64,000 bases of DNA from Paracoccus saliphilus (GCF_028553805.1 NZ_CP067140.1:2294001-2358000); one strand, 5' to 3'. Positions 1 to 9,852 are shown, counted from the stretch's first letter. Program-made: numbers and translations. The notes: generated by a model from the letters alone, not told the origin.

Positions 1-381
1 CAGGGAAATGCCATCCGGTCCGATCCGGCGCGCTTCATGCCCCCCCCGTCCGGGGGCCGTGCAGACCGCGATGGTGCAATCACTCTCGGCCACGGCGCGC
101 CACTCCGCACCATTGGGCACATAAAGGCAATGCGGCGGGGTCTTCTCGAACACATCCATCCGCTCGCCCAGCACACCCCAATCCCGGCCCGCGGCATGAA
201 ACGCGGCCTTGCCCTCGACCATGACCAGGATGACCTCGTTGCTGCCGGTCGCCTCCTCGGCGCTCTCTCCGGGCCGCAACCGGTAAAGGGAAAATCCCAC
301 GTATCGCCAGCCCGCATCCGCTGGCGTGATCTGGTGGGTCTTGCCGTGGCTGCCGAACGGTCTGCGCAGTAGCTGGCTCAT
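1..381 (-). CDS. iolB: 5-deoxy-glucuronate isomerase IolB (N-terminal 127 codons, cut by window edge)
   Basis: IolB converts 5-deoxy-D-glucuronate to 2-deoxy-5-keto-D-gluconate in cytosolic myo-inositol catabolism. The visible protein starts MSQLLRRPFGSHGKTH and has the beta-rich opening of the KduI/IolB cupin family (EVILVMVEGKA, then ERMDVFEKTPP). The frame is still open at base 1, so a little under half of a normal protein of about 270 residues is visible. The chosen ATG at 381 has GGGACGAGG just upstream. An in-frame ATG seven codons earlier (402) lies inside an intergenic repeat copy and would add MKKKGTR; I regard that as leader. It is the last visible gene of the inositol operon, 87 bases after iolE and separated from it by two hairpins. 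Confidence 0.85.
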   Translation of the reverse strand, partial: MSQLLRRPFGSHGKTHQITPADAGWRYVGFSLYRLRPGESAEEATGSNEVILVMVEGKAAFHAAGRDWGVLGERMDVFEKTPPHCLYVPNGAEWRAVAESDCTIAVCTAPGRGGHEARRIGPDGISL

Positions 382-391
382 CCTCGTCCCT

Positions 392-460
392 TTCTTCTTC
401 ATCCAAATATCCTCGGGGGTGAATTGGCCGCAGGCCAAGAGGGGGCGCGAGCGCCCCCTC
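392..460 (-). repeat. Intergenic double-hairpin repeat, copy A (iolE-iolB gap)
   Basis: Read on the minus strand, this element follows the iolE stop. It consists of a perfect 10-bp GC-rich inverted repeat (439-460), a second hairpin with arms TTGGCC and GGCCAA (424-438), then CCCC and GGATATTTGGATGAAGAA. A 29-base block (416-444) is identical to 3265-3293 in copy B. The element fills the gap between two operon genes and supplies the purine-rich run in front of the iolB start. I associate this layout with Rhodobacteraceae intergenic repeats. Whether it attenuates transcription, protects mRNA ends or sets translation is unknown. Confidence 0.75.
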
Positions 461-468
461 GCCCACGG

Positions 469-1383
469 TCACGCAGCGGCATTCCGGTCGAGTCCCGCAG
501 TGACGGCCATCCGGCGCAGTGCATCATACCCCATGCGCTGGTAATGCAGGGGCTCGCGGATGGCGCTGTCCTGCTCGGCCTCGATCACCAGCCAGCCCTG
601 ATAACCATGCTCGGCGGCAATCTTCAGCGCCGGCTCGAAGGCGACACAACCCTCGGGATCGCCCGGCACAGTGAAGGCGCCCCGCTTCACTCCCTCGATA
701 AAGCTCAGCCCCTCGGCGCGCACCTGCTCCATGACGGGTCGGCGGATATTCTTGCAATGGATATGCCCCACCCGGTCCATATGCTTCCGCGCCACCTCCG
801 CCGGATCCGCGCCGCCGAACAGGCAATGCCCGGTATCCAGCAACAGCTTCACCTCGGGCCCTGCCGCCGCCATGAAACGGTCGATATCAGCAGAGCTTTC
901 CACACAGGTCCCCATGTGGTGATGATAGCAGAAACGCATCCCCTGCGCGCTCGCGTGATCGGCCAGCGCATTGATCCCGGCCATGAAGCGTTCCCATTCA
1001 CCATCCGACAGGACGGGGCGGTCATTCACTGGCACATCCGGGCGGCCATGCACGGTGTTCGAGCATTCGCAGACGATCAGAACATCCGTGCCCGCCGCTT
1101 TCGACATGGCGATATGCGCATCCATCGCGGCCTTCTCGGATTCCAGCGTCGAACCATCGGCAAGAATATTGGTCGAATGCCAGCCGCCGATAAAGCGCAG
1201 TCCGTAAGCGCCCAGGGCCAATTTCAACGCCGCACCCTCCGAGGGCATCTTGTGGCCCTTCTCGATTCCGTCGAAACCGATCTCGCGGCAATCGGACAGG
1301 CAGTCATCCAGGCTCAGATGATCGCCGATCGAGTGGTCGTCGTCATTCGACCAGGCAATCGGATTGGTGCCATAGAAAATCAT
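469..1383 (-). CDS. iolE: Myo-inosose-2 dehydratase IolE
   Basis: IolE dehydrates 2-keto-myo-inositol (inosose) to the diketone used by IolD. The 304-residue protein is a xylose-isomerase-like TIM barrel with the family's metal and active-site segments: [36 protein letters not shown] and VIEAEQD. I start at the ATG at 1383 ([12 protein letters not shown]), preceded by GAGGGAAACGCG. An ATG 19 codons upstream would overlap iolD and adds nothing family-like. It follows iolD by 10 bases in the inositol operon. A paralogue of the same family is encoded at 15435-16349. Confidence 0.95.
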   Translation of the reverse strand: MIFYGTNPIAWSNDDDHSIGDHLSLDDCLSDCREIGFDGIEKGHKMPSEGAALKLALGAYGLRFIGGWHSTNILADGSTLESEKAAMDAHIAMSKAAGTDVLIVCECSNTVHGRPDVPVNDRPVLSDGEWERFMAGINALADHASAQGMRFCYHHHMGTCVESSADIDRFMAAAGPEVKLLLDTGHCLFGGADPAEVARKHMDRVGHIHCKNIRRPVMEQVRAEGLSFIEGVKRGAFTVPGDPEGCVAFEPALKIAAEHGYQGWLVIEAEQDSAIREPLHYQRMGYDALRRMAVTAGLDRNAAA

Positions 1384-1393
1384 CGCGTTTCCC

Positions 1394-3232
1394 TCAATTC
1401 GCAAGGCTCTGCCGTGCGGCATGGCCCAGATATTCGGCATAGGCCCGTTTCAGCTTCTCGCTGCCGGCCACCTCCGGCACGGCGACATCCCACCAATGGC
1501 CCGCCGCTTCCAGACCGTCGCCCGGCCCCGGCGCAGCGGTGGTGTCGATCACGATCACGGTCGGGATGTCGCGGGTTCGCGCCGCCGCGATCTGCGCCTC
1601 CAGATCGGGGATGCCCGTTGCCTTCACCGCATGAGCGCCCATGCTGGCGGCATGTGCAACAAAGTCGATCTGCGGCTGCGCCTCGACATTGCAGTGCTTG
1701 TAGAGATTGTTGAACTCTTCCCCGCCGCAGCCCTGTTGCAGCCGGTTGATACAGCCATAACCGCGATTGTCGGTCAGGATCACGGTAAAGGGGATGCGCC
1801 GCATCACCGCCGTCGCCAGTTCGGAATTCGCCATCATGTAACTGCCATCGCCCACGAAGCACAGAACCTCGCGGTCCGGCTGCGCCAGCTTCAGCCCCAT
1901 CGCGCCCGCGATCTCGTAGCCCATGCAGCTATAGCCATATTCCATGTGATAGCCGCCCTGTGCGGCCTGCCAGAGCAGCTTCAAGGCGCCCGGCATCGTT
2001 CCGGCGGCACACATGGCGATACTGTCCGTGGTCGAGGCGCGCTGCACTGCCCCGATCACCTGCGCATCCGTCGGCAACTCGTTCCCCCCGGCAGGCGCGG
2101 CGCAATGTGCGTCCACCGCCGCCAGCCAGTCTGCGCGCGCCCTCGGATCGGCAGTATCGGCGCGGTAGTCGCCAAGCGCGTTGACCAGTGCCCTCAAAGC
2201 GGCCATCGCGTCAGCCACCAGCGACACTCCGCCATGCTTGGACGCGTCATAGGGCTGCACATTGATGCTTGCCAGCTTAGCCCCACCGAACAACGTCCGG
2301 GAGCCAGTGGTGAAATCCTGCAGCCGGGTCCCTATCCCGATCACCAGATCGGCCTTCGCAGCCAGCCGGTTCGCTGCCGCCGAGCCATCAACCCCCGCCG
2401 CGCCATAGTTCATCGGATGATCCTGCGGCAAGGCGGACTTTCCGGCCTGTGTCTCGATCACGGGTATGTTGAATCGGGTGGCGAACTTCGCCAGCGAATG
2501 TTCGGCCTGCGAATAGATCACCCCGCCGCCGCAGACGATCACCGGGGCTTTCGCCGCCCGGATCATCTCCGCAACCTCCTCCAACTCGCGCATATCCGGC
2601 TCGGGCCGACGGATATGCCAGACGCGCGGCGCAAAGAACGCTTCGGGCCAGTCATAGGCCTCGGTCTGCACATCCTGGCAGAAGGACAAGCAGACCGGCC
2701 CGCAATTGACCGGGTCGGTCATTGCGCGCAGCGCGCGCGGCAACGCGGTCAGCAGATGCTCGGGCCGGGTGATGCGGTCGAAATAACGCACCACCGGCCG
2801 GAAACAATCATTCGCAGAAACAGTGCCGTCTTCGAAATCCTCGACCTGCTGCAGGACCGGATCCGGCCTGCGGTTCGCAAAGACATCTCCTGCAATGAAC
2901 AGCACCGGCAGCCGGTTCACATGCGCCAGCGCCGCCGCAGTCACCATATTCGTCGCCCCCGGCCCGATGGAGCTTGTAACCGCCATCGCCCGCCTGCGCG
3001 CACACCCCTTCGCATAGGCAATCGCGGCATGGGCCATTGTCTGCTCATTCTGCCCGCGCCATGTCGGCAGGTCATCGCCGATCCCGTGCAGGGCCTCGCC
3101 GATACCGGCCACATTGCCATGCCCGAAAATCGCCCAGACCCCTTCGATGAAGCGCTCACCCTCCCCGGTCATCTGCACCGAAAGCCAACGCGTCATGGCC
3201 TGAGCCGCTGTCAGCCGAACCGTTTCCCCCAT
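1394..3232 (-). CDS. iolD: 3D-(3,5/4)-trihydroxycyclohexane-1,2-dione hydrolase IolD
   Basis: A thiamine-diphosphate enzyme that opens the inositol-derived ring to 5-deoxy-glucuronate. The 612-residue protein has the three-domain acetolactate-synthase fold: an N-terminal PYR domain ([17 protein letters not shown]), a central domain ([16 protein letters not shown]) and a C-terminal PP domain with the ThDP motif FVGDGSYMM ending in the DNRGYGCIN loop. Length and order are normal for IolD. I start at [11 protein letters not shown] (3232), preceded by GGGGCTTGAG. An in-frame ATG at 3253 (MKKKGLE) lies in a copy of the intergenic repeat and is the less likely start. It sits between iolC and iolE in the operon. 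Confidence 0.95.
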   Translation of the reverse strand: MGETVRLTAAQAMTRWLSVQMTGEGERFIEGVWAIFGHGNVAGIGEALHGIGDDLPTWRGQNEQTMAHAAIAYAKGCARRRAMAVTSSIGPGATNMVTAAALAHVNRLPVLFIAGDVFANRRPDPVLQQVEDFEDGTVSANDCFRPVVRYFDRITRPEHLLTALPRALRAMTDPVNCGPVCLSFCQDVQTEAYDWPEAFFAPRVWHIRRPEPDMRELEEVAEMIRAAKAPVIVCGGGVIYSQAEHSLAKFATRFNIPVIETQAGKSALPQDHPMNYGAAGVDGSAAANRLAAKADLVIGIGTRLQDFTTGSRTLFGGAKLASINVQPYDASKHGGVSLVADAMAALRALVNALGDYRADTADPRARADWLAAVDAHCAAPAGGNELPTDAQVIGAVQRASTTDSIAMCAAGTMPGALKLLWQAAQGGYHMEYGYSCMGYEIAGAMGLKLAQPDREVLCFVGDGSYMMANSELATAVMRRIPFTVILTDNRGYGCINRLQQGCGGEEFNNLYKHCNVEAQPQIDFVAHAASMGAHAVKATGIPDLEAQIAAARTRDIPTVIVIDTTAAPGPGDGLEAAGHWWDVAVPEVAGSEKLKRAYAEYLGHAARQSLAN

Positions 3233-3242
3233 CTCAAGCCCC

Positions 3243-3303
3243 TTCTTCTTCATTCAAATATCCCGGGGTGAATTGGCCGCAGGCCAAGAGGGGCAGCGCC
3301 CCC
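3243..3303 (-). repeat. Intergenic double-hairpin repeat, copy B (iolC-iolD gap)
   Basis: Second copy of the element at 392-460, in the same orientation and the same relative position between a stop and the next start. It has a GC hairpin (3290-3302, arms GGGGC and GCCCC), the TTGGCC/GGCCAA hairpin (3273-3287), then GGATATTTGAATGAAGAAGAAG leading into the iolD ribosome-binding region. The central 29 bases are identical between copies, while the GC hairpin differs in sequence but not in form. That is the pattern expected if the structure is selected. Confidence 0.75.
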
Positions 3304-3320
3304 GCCTTTCTCTGCCAACC

Positions 3321-5222
3321 TCACGCTGTCGCCCGAATACGCGCCTTATCCCAGATCCCGCAAAGTCGCCCGTAACGCTCAGCCATCCGCGCCACGGCAT
3401 CCTCGTCGCCGATCCGTCCGGCCAGCCAGTCCCGCGCCACCTCGCCGAAGATCGTCCGGCCCACGGCGAAGCCCCGCACCAGATCGAACCCGGCGGCGAC
3501 TTCAAAGCTGGCCGCCAATTCGGCCTCCGGCGCGTCCAGTCCCAGCACCACGATGCCGCGCGTATGCCGGTCATGCTCCTCGATCGCAGAGATGGCATTG
3601 CTCCAGGCTGCGCGGGTCTTCAAGGGTTCCAACTTCCACCAGTCGGGATAGATGCCAGCCGCGTAAAACTGCCGGATCAGAATAGCCGTGGTCTGGTCAT
3701 CCACCGGACCGACTTTCGACGGGATGATCTCCAGCAGAAATTCCAGCCCGTCCCTCCGTGCCGCCGTGAACAGACGCTTGACCGTGGCCTCCTGATCCGC
3801 GCGGGTGGCCGCATCGTCATCGGGATGGCAGAAGCACAATACCTTGACCACGTTCTCGCGCGCCCATTCCTGCAAGCCGCCGCAATCCGGCCCCAGTTCC
3901 GGCTCCAGCTCCAGCGGGCGCGAGCCCGGCCATTCGCAGGGCCGCCCTATCCACAGCCCCGTGCCAGAGGCCGCATGCAGCGCCCGTTTCCCGATGCGAT
4001 TGTCGCAGAGAATGCCATAACCCGGCCGCCCGTCCGCGACCCGCAGCGCCGCCTTCAGGCACAATTCCTTGAAGGCCCCGCCCTTCTCGGGGGTATAGCC
4101 CTCCATGTCCTCAAGCTGAATGCGGTGATCGAAGGCGAATACTCGCATGCTGGACCAGTCGCCATGCCGGTTCGTGGCCCAGTGGATCTGCTCCAGCTCG
4201 GCGTCATTGCGCAAATCGGGGCGGATCACCCCGCGCTTGAGGAAGAATTCCAGTTCGGTCAGAGAGGGATAGGCCGGCGTGCAGCCATGGCGGCTGACCG
4301 CGAAGGCGCCGCAGGCATTGGCGTATTTCAGCGCCGTGGGCCAGTTCTCACCATCCAGCCAGCCCTTCAGCAGGCCCGAGAAGAACCCGTCCCCCGCACC
4401 CAGCACGTTGAACACCTCGATCGGGAAGCCCGGCCCGGTCTCGCCGTCATCGAGACTGTCGGGGATCGCGCCTTCGAAAGCCACCGCCCCCGCCGCCCCG
4501 CGCTTGCAGACCAACGTGGCATCCGAGACTGCCCGCACCGCGCGCAAGGCCGCCACCGTATCGGTCGTGCCGCCCGCGATGTGGAACTCTTCCTCGGTGC
4601 CCACGATCAGGTCAAAATAATGCAGTGTCGCTTGCAGCTTGGCCGTCACCTTGGCGCTTTCGACAAAGCGGCTTTCGCCCTCGCCATGCCCGGCCACGCC
4701 CCAGAGATTCGGGCGGTAATCGATATCCAGCGCCGTCTTCGCCCCGTGCTGCCGCGCCAGTTCCAGCGCCTTGAGCACTGCGCCCTCGGTGCGCTTATGG
4801 CTCAGATGCGTCCCCGTCGCCAAAACCGAGCGCGCCTCGGCGATGAAATCCTCGTCGATATCGTCCTCGCTCAGTGCCATGTCGGCGCAGTTCTCGCGGT
4901 AGAAGATCAGCGGGAAACTGTCCTCGTCGCGGATGCCCAGCAGCACCAGCGCCGTCAGCCGCTCGGGATCGGTCGCGACGCCGCGATCATCGACACCCTC
5001 ACGGACAAGCTGCTCGCGGATAAACCGCCCCATATGCTCATCACCGACCTTGGTGATCACCGCCGATTTCAACCCGAGCCGCGCCGTCCCGCAGGCGATA
5101 TTGGTCGGAGAGCCGCCGATATATTTGGCGAAACTCCCCATATCCTCCAGCCGCCCGCCAACCTGCTGGCCATAAAGGTCAACCGAACTTCGGCCGATCG
5201 TGATCACGTCAAGCGTTTTCAT
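3321..5222 (-). CDS. iolC: 5-dehydro-2-deoxygluconokinase IolC fused to a DUF2090 (IolJ-type) domain
   Basis: A bifunctional 633-residue protein. Residues 1 to about 325 are a PfkB/ribokinase-type sugar kinase with GGSPTNIACGTARLG near the N terminus and the catalytic anion-hole motif LGAGDGFFSG; this phosphorylates 2-deoxy-5-keto-gluconate. From about residue 355 the DUF2090 domain begins (VFAFDHRIQLEDM) and runs to the end (KVGPVDDQTTA, VRGFAVGRTIF). It is a TIM-barrel domain proposed to perform the following aldol cleavage (IolJ role). The fusion is common in proteobacterial inositol clusters. The ATG overlaps the upstream iolI-like stop by 4 bp (ATGA), indicating translational coupling. 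Confidence 0.93.
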   Translation of the reverse strand: MKTLDVITIGRSSVDLYGQQVGGRLEDMGSFAKYIGGSPTNIACGTARLGLKSAVITKVGDEHMGRFIREQLVREGVDDRGVATDPERLTALVLLGIRDEDSFPLIFYRENCADMALSEDDIDEDFIAEARSVLATGTHLSHKRTEGAVLKALELARQHGAKTALDIDYRPNLWGVAGHGEGESRFVESAKVTAKLQATLHYFDLIVGTEEEFHIAGGTTDTVAALRAVRAVSDATLVCKRGAAGAVAFEGAIPDSLDDGETGPGFPIEVFNVLGAGDGFFSGLLKGWLDGENWPTALKYANACGAFAVSRHGCTPAYPSLTELEFFLKRGVIRPDLRNDAELEQIHWATNRHGDWSSMRVFAFDHRIQLEDMEGYTPEKGGAFKELCLKAALRVADGRPGYGILCDNRIGKRALHAASGTGLWIGRPCEWPGSRPLELEPELGPDCGGLQEWARENVVKVLCFCHPDDDAATRADQEATVKRLFTAARRDGLEFLLEIIPSKVGPVDDQTTAILIRQFYAAGIYPDWWKLEPLKTRAAWSNAISAIEEHDRHTRGIVVLGLDAPEAELAASFEVAAGFDLVRGFAVGRTIFGEVARDWLAGRIGDEDAVARMAERYGRLCGIWDKARIRATA

Positions 5223-6022
5223 GCCGCCCCCTCTTCAGCCAAAGCGGTCAAGATGAAATCCATGCTCTGACGCAGCGCCGTCTCGGGATCGGCAGCGTTG
5301 TGAACCTCTTCCGCGAAGGGTTCGAAGGAATATGGGCCGCCATACCCGCCCGCCAGAAGCGCCCTGATCTGCGCGATATTCCCCAGTCTGTCGCCAGCAT
5401 CCACCAAAACGCGATGCGCATCCAGCATAGCGTCCACCTCCACGCCCGGATCGGTCACACCCGAAATATGAACGAGGCCGGTACGGTTCGGGAAAACCTC
5501 GGCCTCGCCGGCAAGGTGGTGGTGAAACGTGTCATGCATCAACGCATAGGTGCCGTCTGCGCCAGCCTCGGTGATGGCGGAGATGGCTTCGGCCTTGTTG
5601 CGCATTGAGCTGATCGGAAACCCCAGAGGCTCGACCAGACCGGTCAGGCCCCGCTCATGCAGGATGTCTTTCATGGCGTCCAGCGCCCTCACCACCTCGG
5701 AATGCGGCACCTTGGTCCCATCGTTCAGCGGGCACATGACCAGCGCCCGGGCCCCACATTCCGCCGCATAGTCGGCCATTCTCTGCGCACGGTCGGGAAG
5801 ATCCTCCGCCCACAAGTTGAACGGATACAACGCATTGATCGACAGGATGGTGATACCTTGGGCAATGGCCTCGGCACGGACATCGGCAGGTGTCATCGTT
5901 CCCAGGACATCCGGTATATCGTTGCGGATTTCTACCTCTGTGACGCCGAGCCCGCGGCACATGGCAAAAAATTCGGCCAATGGCAATTTCGGTGCCGAAA
6001 TATGGTTGATCGCGAAACGCAT
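5219..6022 (-). CDS. iolI: Sugar phosphate isomerase/epimerase, IolI-like inosose isomerase
   Basis: A 267-residue xylose-isomerase-like TIM barrel starting MRFAINHISAPKLPLAEFF, the usual opening of IolI proteins that interconvert keto-inositols (2-keto-myo-inositol and 1-keto-D-chiro-inositol). Putative metal and substrate segments are EVEIRNDIPDV, LVEPLGFP, HDTFHHHLAGE and VHISGVTDPGV, with the closing SFEPFAEEVH. It begins 3 bases after the iolG stop and overlaps iolC by 4 bp. Placement inside the iol operon supports the inosose isomerase role. The exact substrate (chiro- versus other inositol stereoisomers) cannot be read from the sequence. Confidence 0.8.
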   Translation of the reverse strand: MRFAINHISAPKLPLAEFFAMCRGLGVTEVEIRNDIPDVLGTMTPADVRAEAIAQGITILSINALYPFNLWAEDLPDRAQRMADYAAECGARALVMCPLNDGTKVPHSEVVRALDAMKDILHERGLTGLVEPLGFPISSMRNKAEAISAITEAGADGTYALMHDTFHHHLAGEAEVFPNRTGLVHISGVTDPGVEVDAMLDAHRVLVDAGDRLGNIAQIRALLAGGYGGPYSFEPFAEEVHNAADPETALRQSMDFILTALAEEGAA

Positions 6023-6025
6023 GAG

Positions 6026-7042
6026 TCAGCCCTTGTCGTAAAGCGCCGGTCGGTCCGGCAGCGAGATGGGAATGATCTGGCCGGATTTCTCCTGCGCTTC
6101 GACGCAGGCATCCGAAGAAATTGCCGCGACATAGCCATCCCAGCTGGTTGGGCCAGCGGCGGTTCCTTTCGCGGCAGCGGTGACGAAATCCTGCAACTCG
6201 ACATCGTAGCTGTCGATGAAGCGGTCCTTCCAATCGGTGAGGATCTCGCGTTGCAGACGCGCCGCCTTGCGCAGGGTAACCGCCATCGGGTCGGGTAGAT
6301 TGACAAGCCCCTCCTCTCCGACCACCTGGCATTGGATGTCGTAACCATAGCGGCAATTGACAAAAATCTCGACGTCGATGCGGATGCCTTTGGCGGTTTC
6401 CAAAAGGACGATTTGTGGGTCTGCCACCCTGTCATGGGCGTGGCTGCTCTTGCGCGGAAAGACGACCTGCGCCGAGACGTAATCATCGTCTAGCAACCAG
6501 CGGAACACGTCGATTTCGTGGATCAGCGTGTCATGGATCGCCATCGGGGTGACGTATTGCTCCGGCACCGTGGGGTTCCGATGCGCGGCATGGACCATCA
6601 GCGGGGTGCCGATCTCATGATCGACAGCCTGTTTGAGCAGCCGGTACCCAGCATCGTAGCGACGCATGAATCCAACCTGAACCAGTCGCTTGCCATGGGC
6701 AACTTCGGCATCGACGATGCGAAGCGCACCTTCCGCGGTCGTCGCCAGCGGTTTTTCGCAGAAGCATGGTTTGCCCGCTGCAATCGCCGCCAGCACATAT
6801 GCCTCATGCGTCGAGCCGGTCGAGCAGACCAGTACCGCGTCCACATCCTCGGCGGCGATCAGATCCTCGCCCTTCTCATAGAGTTTCGCTTCAGGCGCGA
6901 GATCGACCTGAACGGCCCGCGCCGAGTCCGGGTTATAATCGCTCAGCGCGACCACTTTGGCCCCGGCCAACACCTGCTGAATACGCCGCGTGTGATCGCG
7001 GCCGATCATACCTGTTCCGATAACGCCAATTGTGACGGTCAT
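6026..7042 (-). CDS. iolG: Myo-inositol 2-dehydrogenase IolG
   Basis: First enzyme of the pathway: NAD-dependent oxidation of myo-inositol to inosose. The 338-residue Gfo/Idh/MocA protein has the Rossmann motif [12 protein letters not shown] at the N terminus, the conserved CEKPLA segment, and the IolG-type catalytic region ([10 protein letters not shown] followed by [18 protein letters not shown]) with the conserved Asp/His pair. I start at MTVTIGVIG (7042), which has GTGAGG upstream and leaves a 10-base gap to the preceding gene. The longer open start at 7075 would overlap that gene. A more divergent IolG-like protein is encoded at 14412-15431. Confidence 0.93.
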   Translation of the reverse strand: MTVTIGVIGTGMIGRDHTRRIQQVLAGAKVVALSDYNPDSARAVQVDLAPEAKLYEKGEDLIAAEDVDAVLVCSTGSTHEAYVLAAIAAGKPCFCEKPLATTAEGALRIVDAEVAHGKRLVQVGFMRRYDAGYRLLKQAVDHEIGTPLMVHAAHRNPTVPEQYVTPMAIHDTLIHEIDVFRWLLDDDYVSAQVVFPRKSSHAHDRVADPQIVLLETAKGIRIDVEIFVNCRYGYDIQCQVVGEEGLVNLPDPMAVTLRKAARLQREILTDWKDRFIDSYDVELQDFVTAAAKGTAAGPTSWDGYVAAISSDACVEAQEKSGQIIPISLPDRPALYDKG

Positions 7043-7052
7043 GTCCTGTGCC

Positions 7053-7952
7053 TCACTTGAAATATTGATCGACATAGCGCTGCATCTCGCTGCGCATGAA
7101 TTTGCCCGACTCGTCGGCCTTTTCCTCCCACGCGAAGACGCAGGCGGTCATGACGCCATCAAAGCCGATCTCGGCCAGCGTGCGATAAAAGTCGTCCCAC
7201 GGCACCTCACCCTGCCCGATATTCAGATGCTGGTGCACACGGGCCGACGAGCCCGGCGGGTTGATGATATAGCGCAGGCCGGAGCTGGCCTTGTGATTGA
7301 AGGTGTCAGCGATATGGACATGGGCCAGCACATCGGCGCATTCGCGCAGCATCGCCACGGTGTCATCTCCGAAATAGAAGGTATGCGGCGTGCAATAGAG
7401 GAACTTGACGCGCGGCGAGTTCACCGTGCGGATCAGATCCACCGAGGGCTGCAGCGTTTCCACCCAATCCTCGGGATGGGGTTCGATATGCAGGTTGATG
7501 CCCTCCTTCTCGAAGATCGGCACCAGTTCCTCCATCGAGCGCCACCATGCATCCTCGCATGCCTCGATCATCGAGCCGGTATGACAGCAATAGCAGGTGC
7601 CCTTGTCTGGATGCGGGCCGCGGCCGAACTCGCTGTTCATCGTATCGACGCCCAGTTCCACGGCAATCTCGATGGCGCGTTTCCAGTGACGGACGGCGGC
7701 CTTGCGCTCTTCCTCGTCATTGCTGGCCCAGCGATACATCGGCAGCAGGCTGGCAATACCGACATTGGCGTCATTCAGCGCCTTTTTGAAGGACTTGATG
7801 CGATCGGGAAATACGCGCGGCGCCTTGAACCATTCGAGGAAATCGGCGCGCGGGCTGAGTTCGATCCACTCATAGCCAAGCTCTGCCACCTTGGAGGGTA
7901 ACTGGTCCAGCGACAGGTGACGGTGCATAAAGGGGTCGAGAGCGATTTTCAT
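7053..7952 (-). CDS. Sugar phosphate isomerase/epimerase, IolH-like
   Basis: A 299-residue TIM-barrel protein of the AP-endonuclease-2/xylose-isomerase-like family that accompanies inositol operons, where it is often called IolH. Recognisable segments are [47 protein letters not shown] and [17 protein letters not shown] cysteine cluster ([10 protein letters not shown]) follows the second metal-ligand strand. The start at 7952 has AAAGGCAAG upstream; an earlier in-frame ATG at 8009 is not family-like. It lies between the binding-protein gene and iolG in the same operon. The family's reaction is not established to my knowledge, so no reaction is assigned. Confidence 0.8.
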   Translation of the reverse strand: MKIALDPFMHRHLSLDQLPSKVAELGYEWIELSPRADFLEWFKAPRVFPDRIKSFKKALNDANVGIASLLPMYRWASNDEEERKAAVRHWKRAIEIAVELGVDTMNSEFGRGPHPDKGTCYCCHTGSMIEACEDAWWRSMEELVPIFEKEGINLHIEPHPEDWVETLQPSVDLIRTVNSPRVKFLYCTPHTFYFGDDTVAMLRECADVLAHVHIADTFNHKASSGLRYIINPPGSSARVHQHLNIGQGEVPWDDFYRTLAEIGFDGVMTACVFAWEEKADESGKFMRSEMQRYVDQYFK

Positions 7953-8044
7953 GATCTTGCCTTTAAGGTGTAGCGGACGGGCCGCCGGGTTATCGCCGGT
8001 GTTCCGCATGGTCGTGTACGGCGCGGGCGCAACCCGCGACCGGG

Positions 8045-8986
8045 TTACTTGTAGGCGTCGAGATTGTCGCGGGTGACAGGCTCGAACGGAATCCAGATAT
8101 TGCTATCGGAGCTTTCGCCAGCGGCCATCCCGATCGCTGTCTGCAAGGACACTTCGCCCTGCCTTGTCGCGTTCTGATAGACCGTGACATCAAGATCACC
8201 AGCCTGCATGGCCGTCAGGCCGTCTAACGTGGCATCAATACCGGCGACAACGACATCATCCATCGGGATATCTGCAGCCTTGAGCGCGAGGATCGCACCG
8301 ATCGCCATCTCGTCGTTATTGGCGATGACAGCATCGAATTCGATGCCGGAAGTCAGCCAGTTCGTCATCAGATCCTGCGCCTCGCCGCGCTTCCAGTTGG
8401 CGGTCTGCTCCTCGATCACCTCCATGCCCGAACATTCCGGCGTTGCGATGACGTCGTGAACATCCCGGGTTCTGGTCAGGGCCGCATGGTTTTCCAGCGG
8501 TCCCATCATGATCAGAACCTTGCCTTCCCCACCCAGCAATTCGCACACCTGCCTTGTCTGCATGGTGCCCGAGTCGACTTCGTTCGAGCCGACAAAGGAC
8601 ACACCCTCGGGAAGGTTGTCGATATCGCCCGGCGGGTGGTTCACATAAACCAGAGGAATACCGGCCTCGACAGCCGTTTGCGTGATCGCGGTAGTCGAGT
8701 CGCCATCCACCGGGTTCACGATGATCGCGTCATAACCATCGGCCACGAAATTCTGCACCTGGGCAAGCTGTTTCGCCACATCAAGTTGGGCATCCTCGAC
8801 CACGACATCGACATCGTCGTGTTTTTGCGCTTCGGACGAAATGCCCTCACGGATAATGGTCAGGAACGGATTATCGAAGGCCGTCATCGAGACCGCAATG
8901 CGTGTTTCGGCGACCGCAGAACCTGCGACAACCATCCCGACACCGAACACCGCCAGCACGGAAAAGGCCTTTTTCGAGAATTGCAT
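8045..8986 (-). CDS. Sugar (inositol-type) ABC transporter substrate-binding protein, second copy
   Basis: Periplasmic binding protein of the ribose/LacI-type fold (Peripla_BP_4), 313 residues, with a signal peptide cleaved after GSAVA. It is clearly paralogous to the protein at 11013-11957: both carry EAQDLMTNWLT, NNDEMAIGAI and DDVVV-GIDAT in the same order. Two adjacent ATGs occur at 8989 and 8986. The second has the better 6-base spacing from AGGAG, so I use it. It lies 25 bases after the ATPase gene. The operon thus encodes two receptors for a single permease and ATPase, which suggests recognition of two related ligands such as inositol stereoisomers. Confidence 0.9.
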   Translation of the reverse strand: MQFSKKAFSVLAVFGVGMVVAGSAVAETRIAVSMTAFDNPFLTIIREGISSEAQKHDDVDVVVEDAQLDVAKQLAQVQNFVADGYDAIIVNPVDGDSTTAITQTAVEAGIPLVYVNHPPGDIDNLPEGVSFVGSNEVDSGTMQTRQVCELLGGEGKVLIMMGPLENHAALTRTRDVHDVIATPECSGMEVIEEQTANWKRGEAQDLMTNWLTSGIEFDAVIANNDEMAIGAILALKAADIPMDDVVVAGIDATLDGLTAMQAGDLDVTVYQNATRQGEVSLQTAIGMAAGESSDSNIWIPFEPVTRDNLDAYK

Positions 8987-9011
8987 CATTCTCTCCTGTT
9001 GTTGACGGGTC

Positions 9012-9842
9012 TCACGCTGCGCTTTCATATTCCGGCTGCGTCTTGGCGCCGGTAATATATGCGACGACATCTTCGCCATCGGTGTCCTCTTTCCGAAGAT
9101 TCGCGCAGATCCGACCCCTCCGCCAGACGACGATGCGGTCGCACAGGTCCATCACCTGCCGCATGTTATGGCTGATCAGGATCAATGGCTCGCCTGCCTC
9201 CTTCAAGGTCCGGATGATATTTTCCACCTGCGCGGTTTCCTGCACACCAAGCGCCGCGGTGGGTTCATCCATGATGGTCAGCTTGGAGTGGAAGGTCGCG
9301 GTGCGGGCGATGGCCACGCATTGCCGCTGTCCGCCGGACATGTTCTCGATGGTGTTGCGAATATTGGGGATTTTCACCCCGGTCTTTTCCAACCCGCGCT
9401 TCGTCGCCTCACGCATGCCCTTGTAATCGAGGATCGAGAACGGCCCAAGATTGAGCAGCCGCTTTTCCCGCCCGAGGAACAGGTTGTCCGGCACGTCGAG
9501 ATGATCGGCCAGCGCGAGAGTCTGGAACACCGTCTCGATCCCGGCTTCACGCGCAGCCAGCGGTCCATCGAACTCGACATAATCGCCATTGAACCAGATT
9601 TTGCCCGCCGTCTTCTGCTCGACCGCGGTGATCTGGCGAACGAATGTGGACTTACCAGCCCCGTTATCGCCCATGATCGCCACATGCTCGCCCTTGCGGA
9701 TCTCGAAATTGCAATCGACCAGGGCGTGAACACCACCGTAATGTTTGGTCAGACCTTCGGTGCGCAGGATAACCTCGCCCAGACCGGACTGCGGTTGCGG
9801 TGCCTCGGCACCCGAAATGTTGGTTTGCAGATCGCTTGACAT
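9012..9842 (-). CDS. Sugar ABC transporter ATP-binding protein (single nucleotide-binding domain)
   Basis: ATPase of a CUT2-type sugar importer, 276 residues. It shows Walker A GDNGAGKST, signature MSGGQRQCVAIAR, Walker B LTIMDEPTAAL and switch histidine ISHNM. It carries one ABC domain rather than the duplicated RbsA-type arrangement, as in FrcA-like transporters, so it presumably acts as a homodimer. The start MSSDLQTN at 9842 has an excellent GGAGGATATC upstream and leaves 10 bases after the permease stop. It is expected to energise the permease at 9853-10929 with either of the two binding proteins. Confidence 0.92.
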   Translation of the reverse strand: MSSDLQTNISGAEAPQPQSGLGEVILRTEGLTKHYGGVHALVDCNFEIRKGEHVAIMGDNGAGKSTFVRQITAVEQKTAGKIWFNGDYVEFDGPLAAREAGIETVFQTLALADHLDVPDNLFLGREKRLLNLGPFSILDYKGMREATKRGLEKTGVKIPNIRNTIENMSGGQRQCVAIARTATFHSKLTIMDEPTAALGVQETAQVENIIRTLKEAGEPLILISHNMRQVMDLCDRIVVWRRGRICANLRKEDTDGEDVVAYITGAKTQPEYESAA

Positions 9843-9852
9843 GATATCCTCC

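Noticed and set aside
1421..3271. Long open frame (616 codons) on the plus strand opposite iolD
   Set aside because: It mirrors the iolD codon pattern in GC-rich DNA, has a low-complexity Arg/His/Gln-rich translation and no recognisable domain. iolD on the other strand is unambiguous.
3273..5270. Long open frame (665 codons) on the plus strand opposite the iolC fusion
   Set aside because: Antisense shadow with no domain, no ribosome-binding site and an Arg/Gln/His-rich translation.
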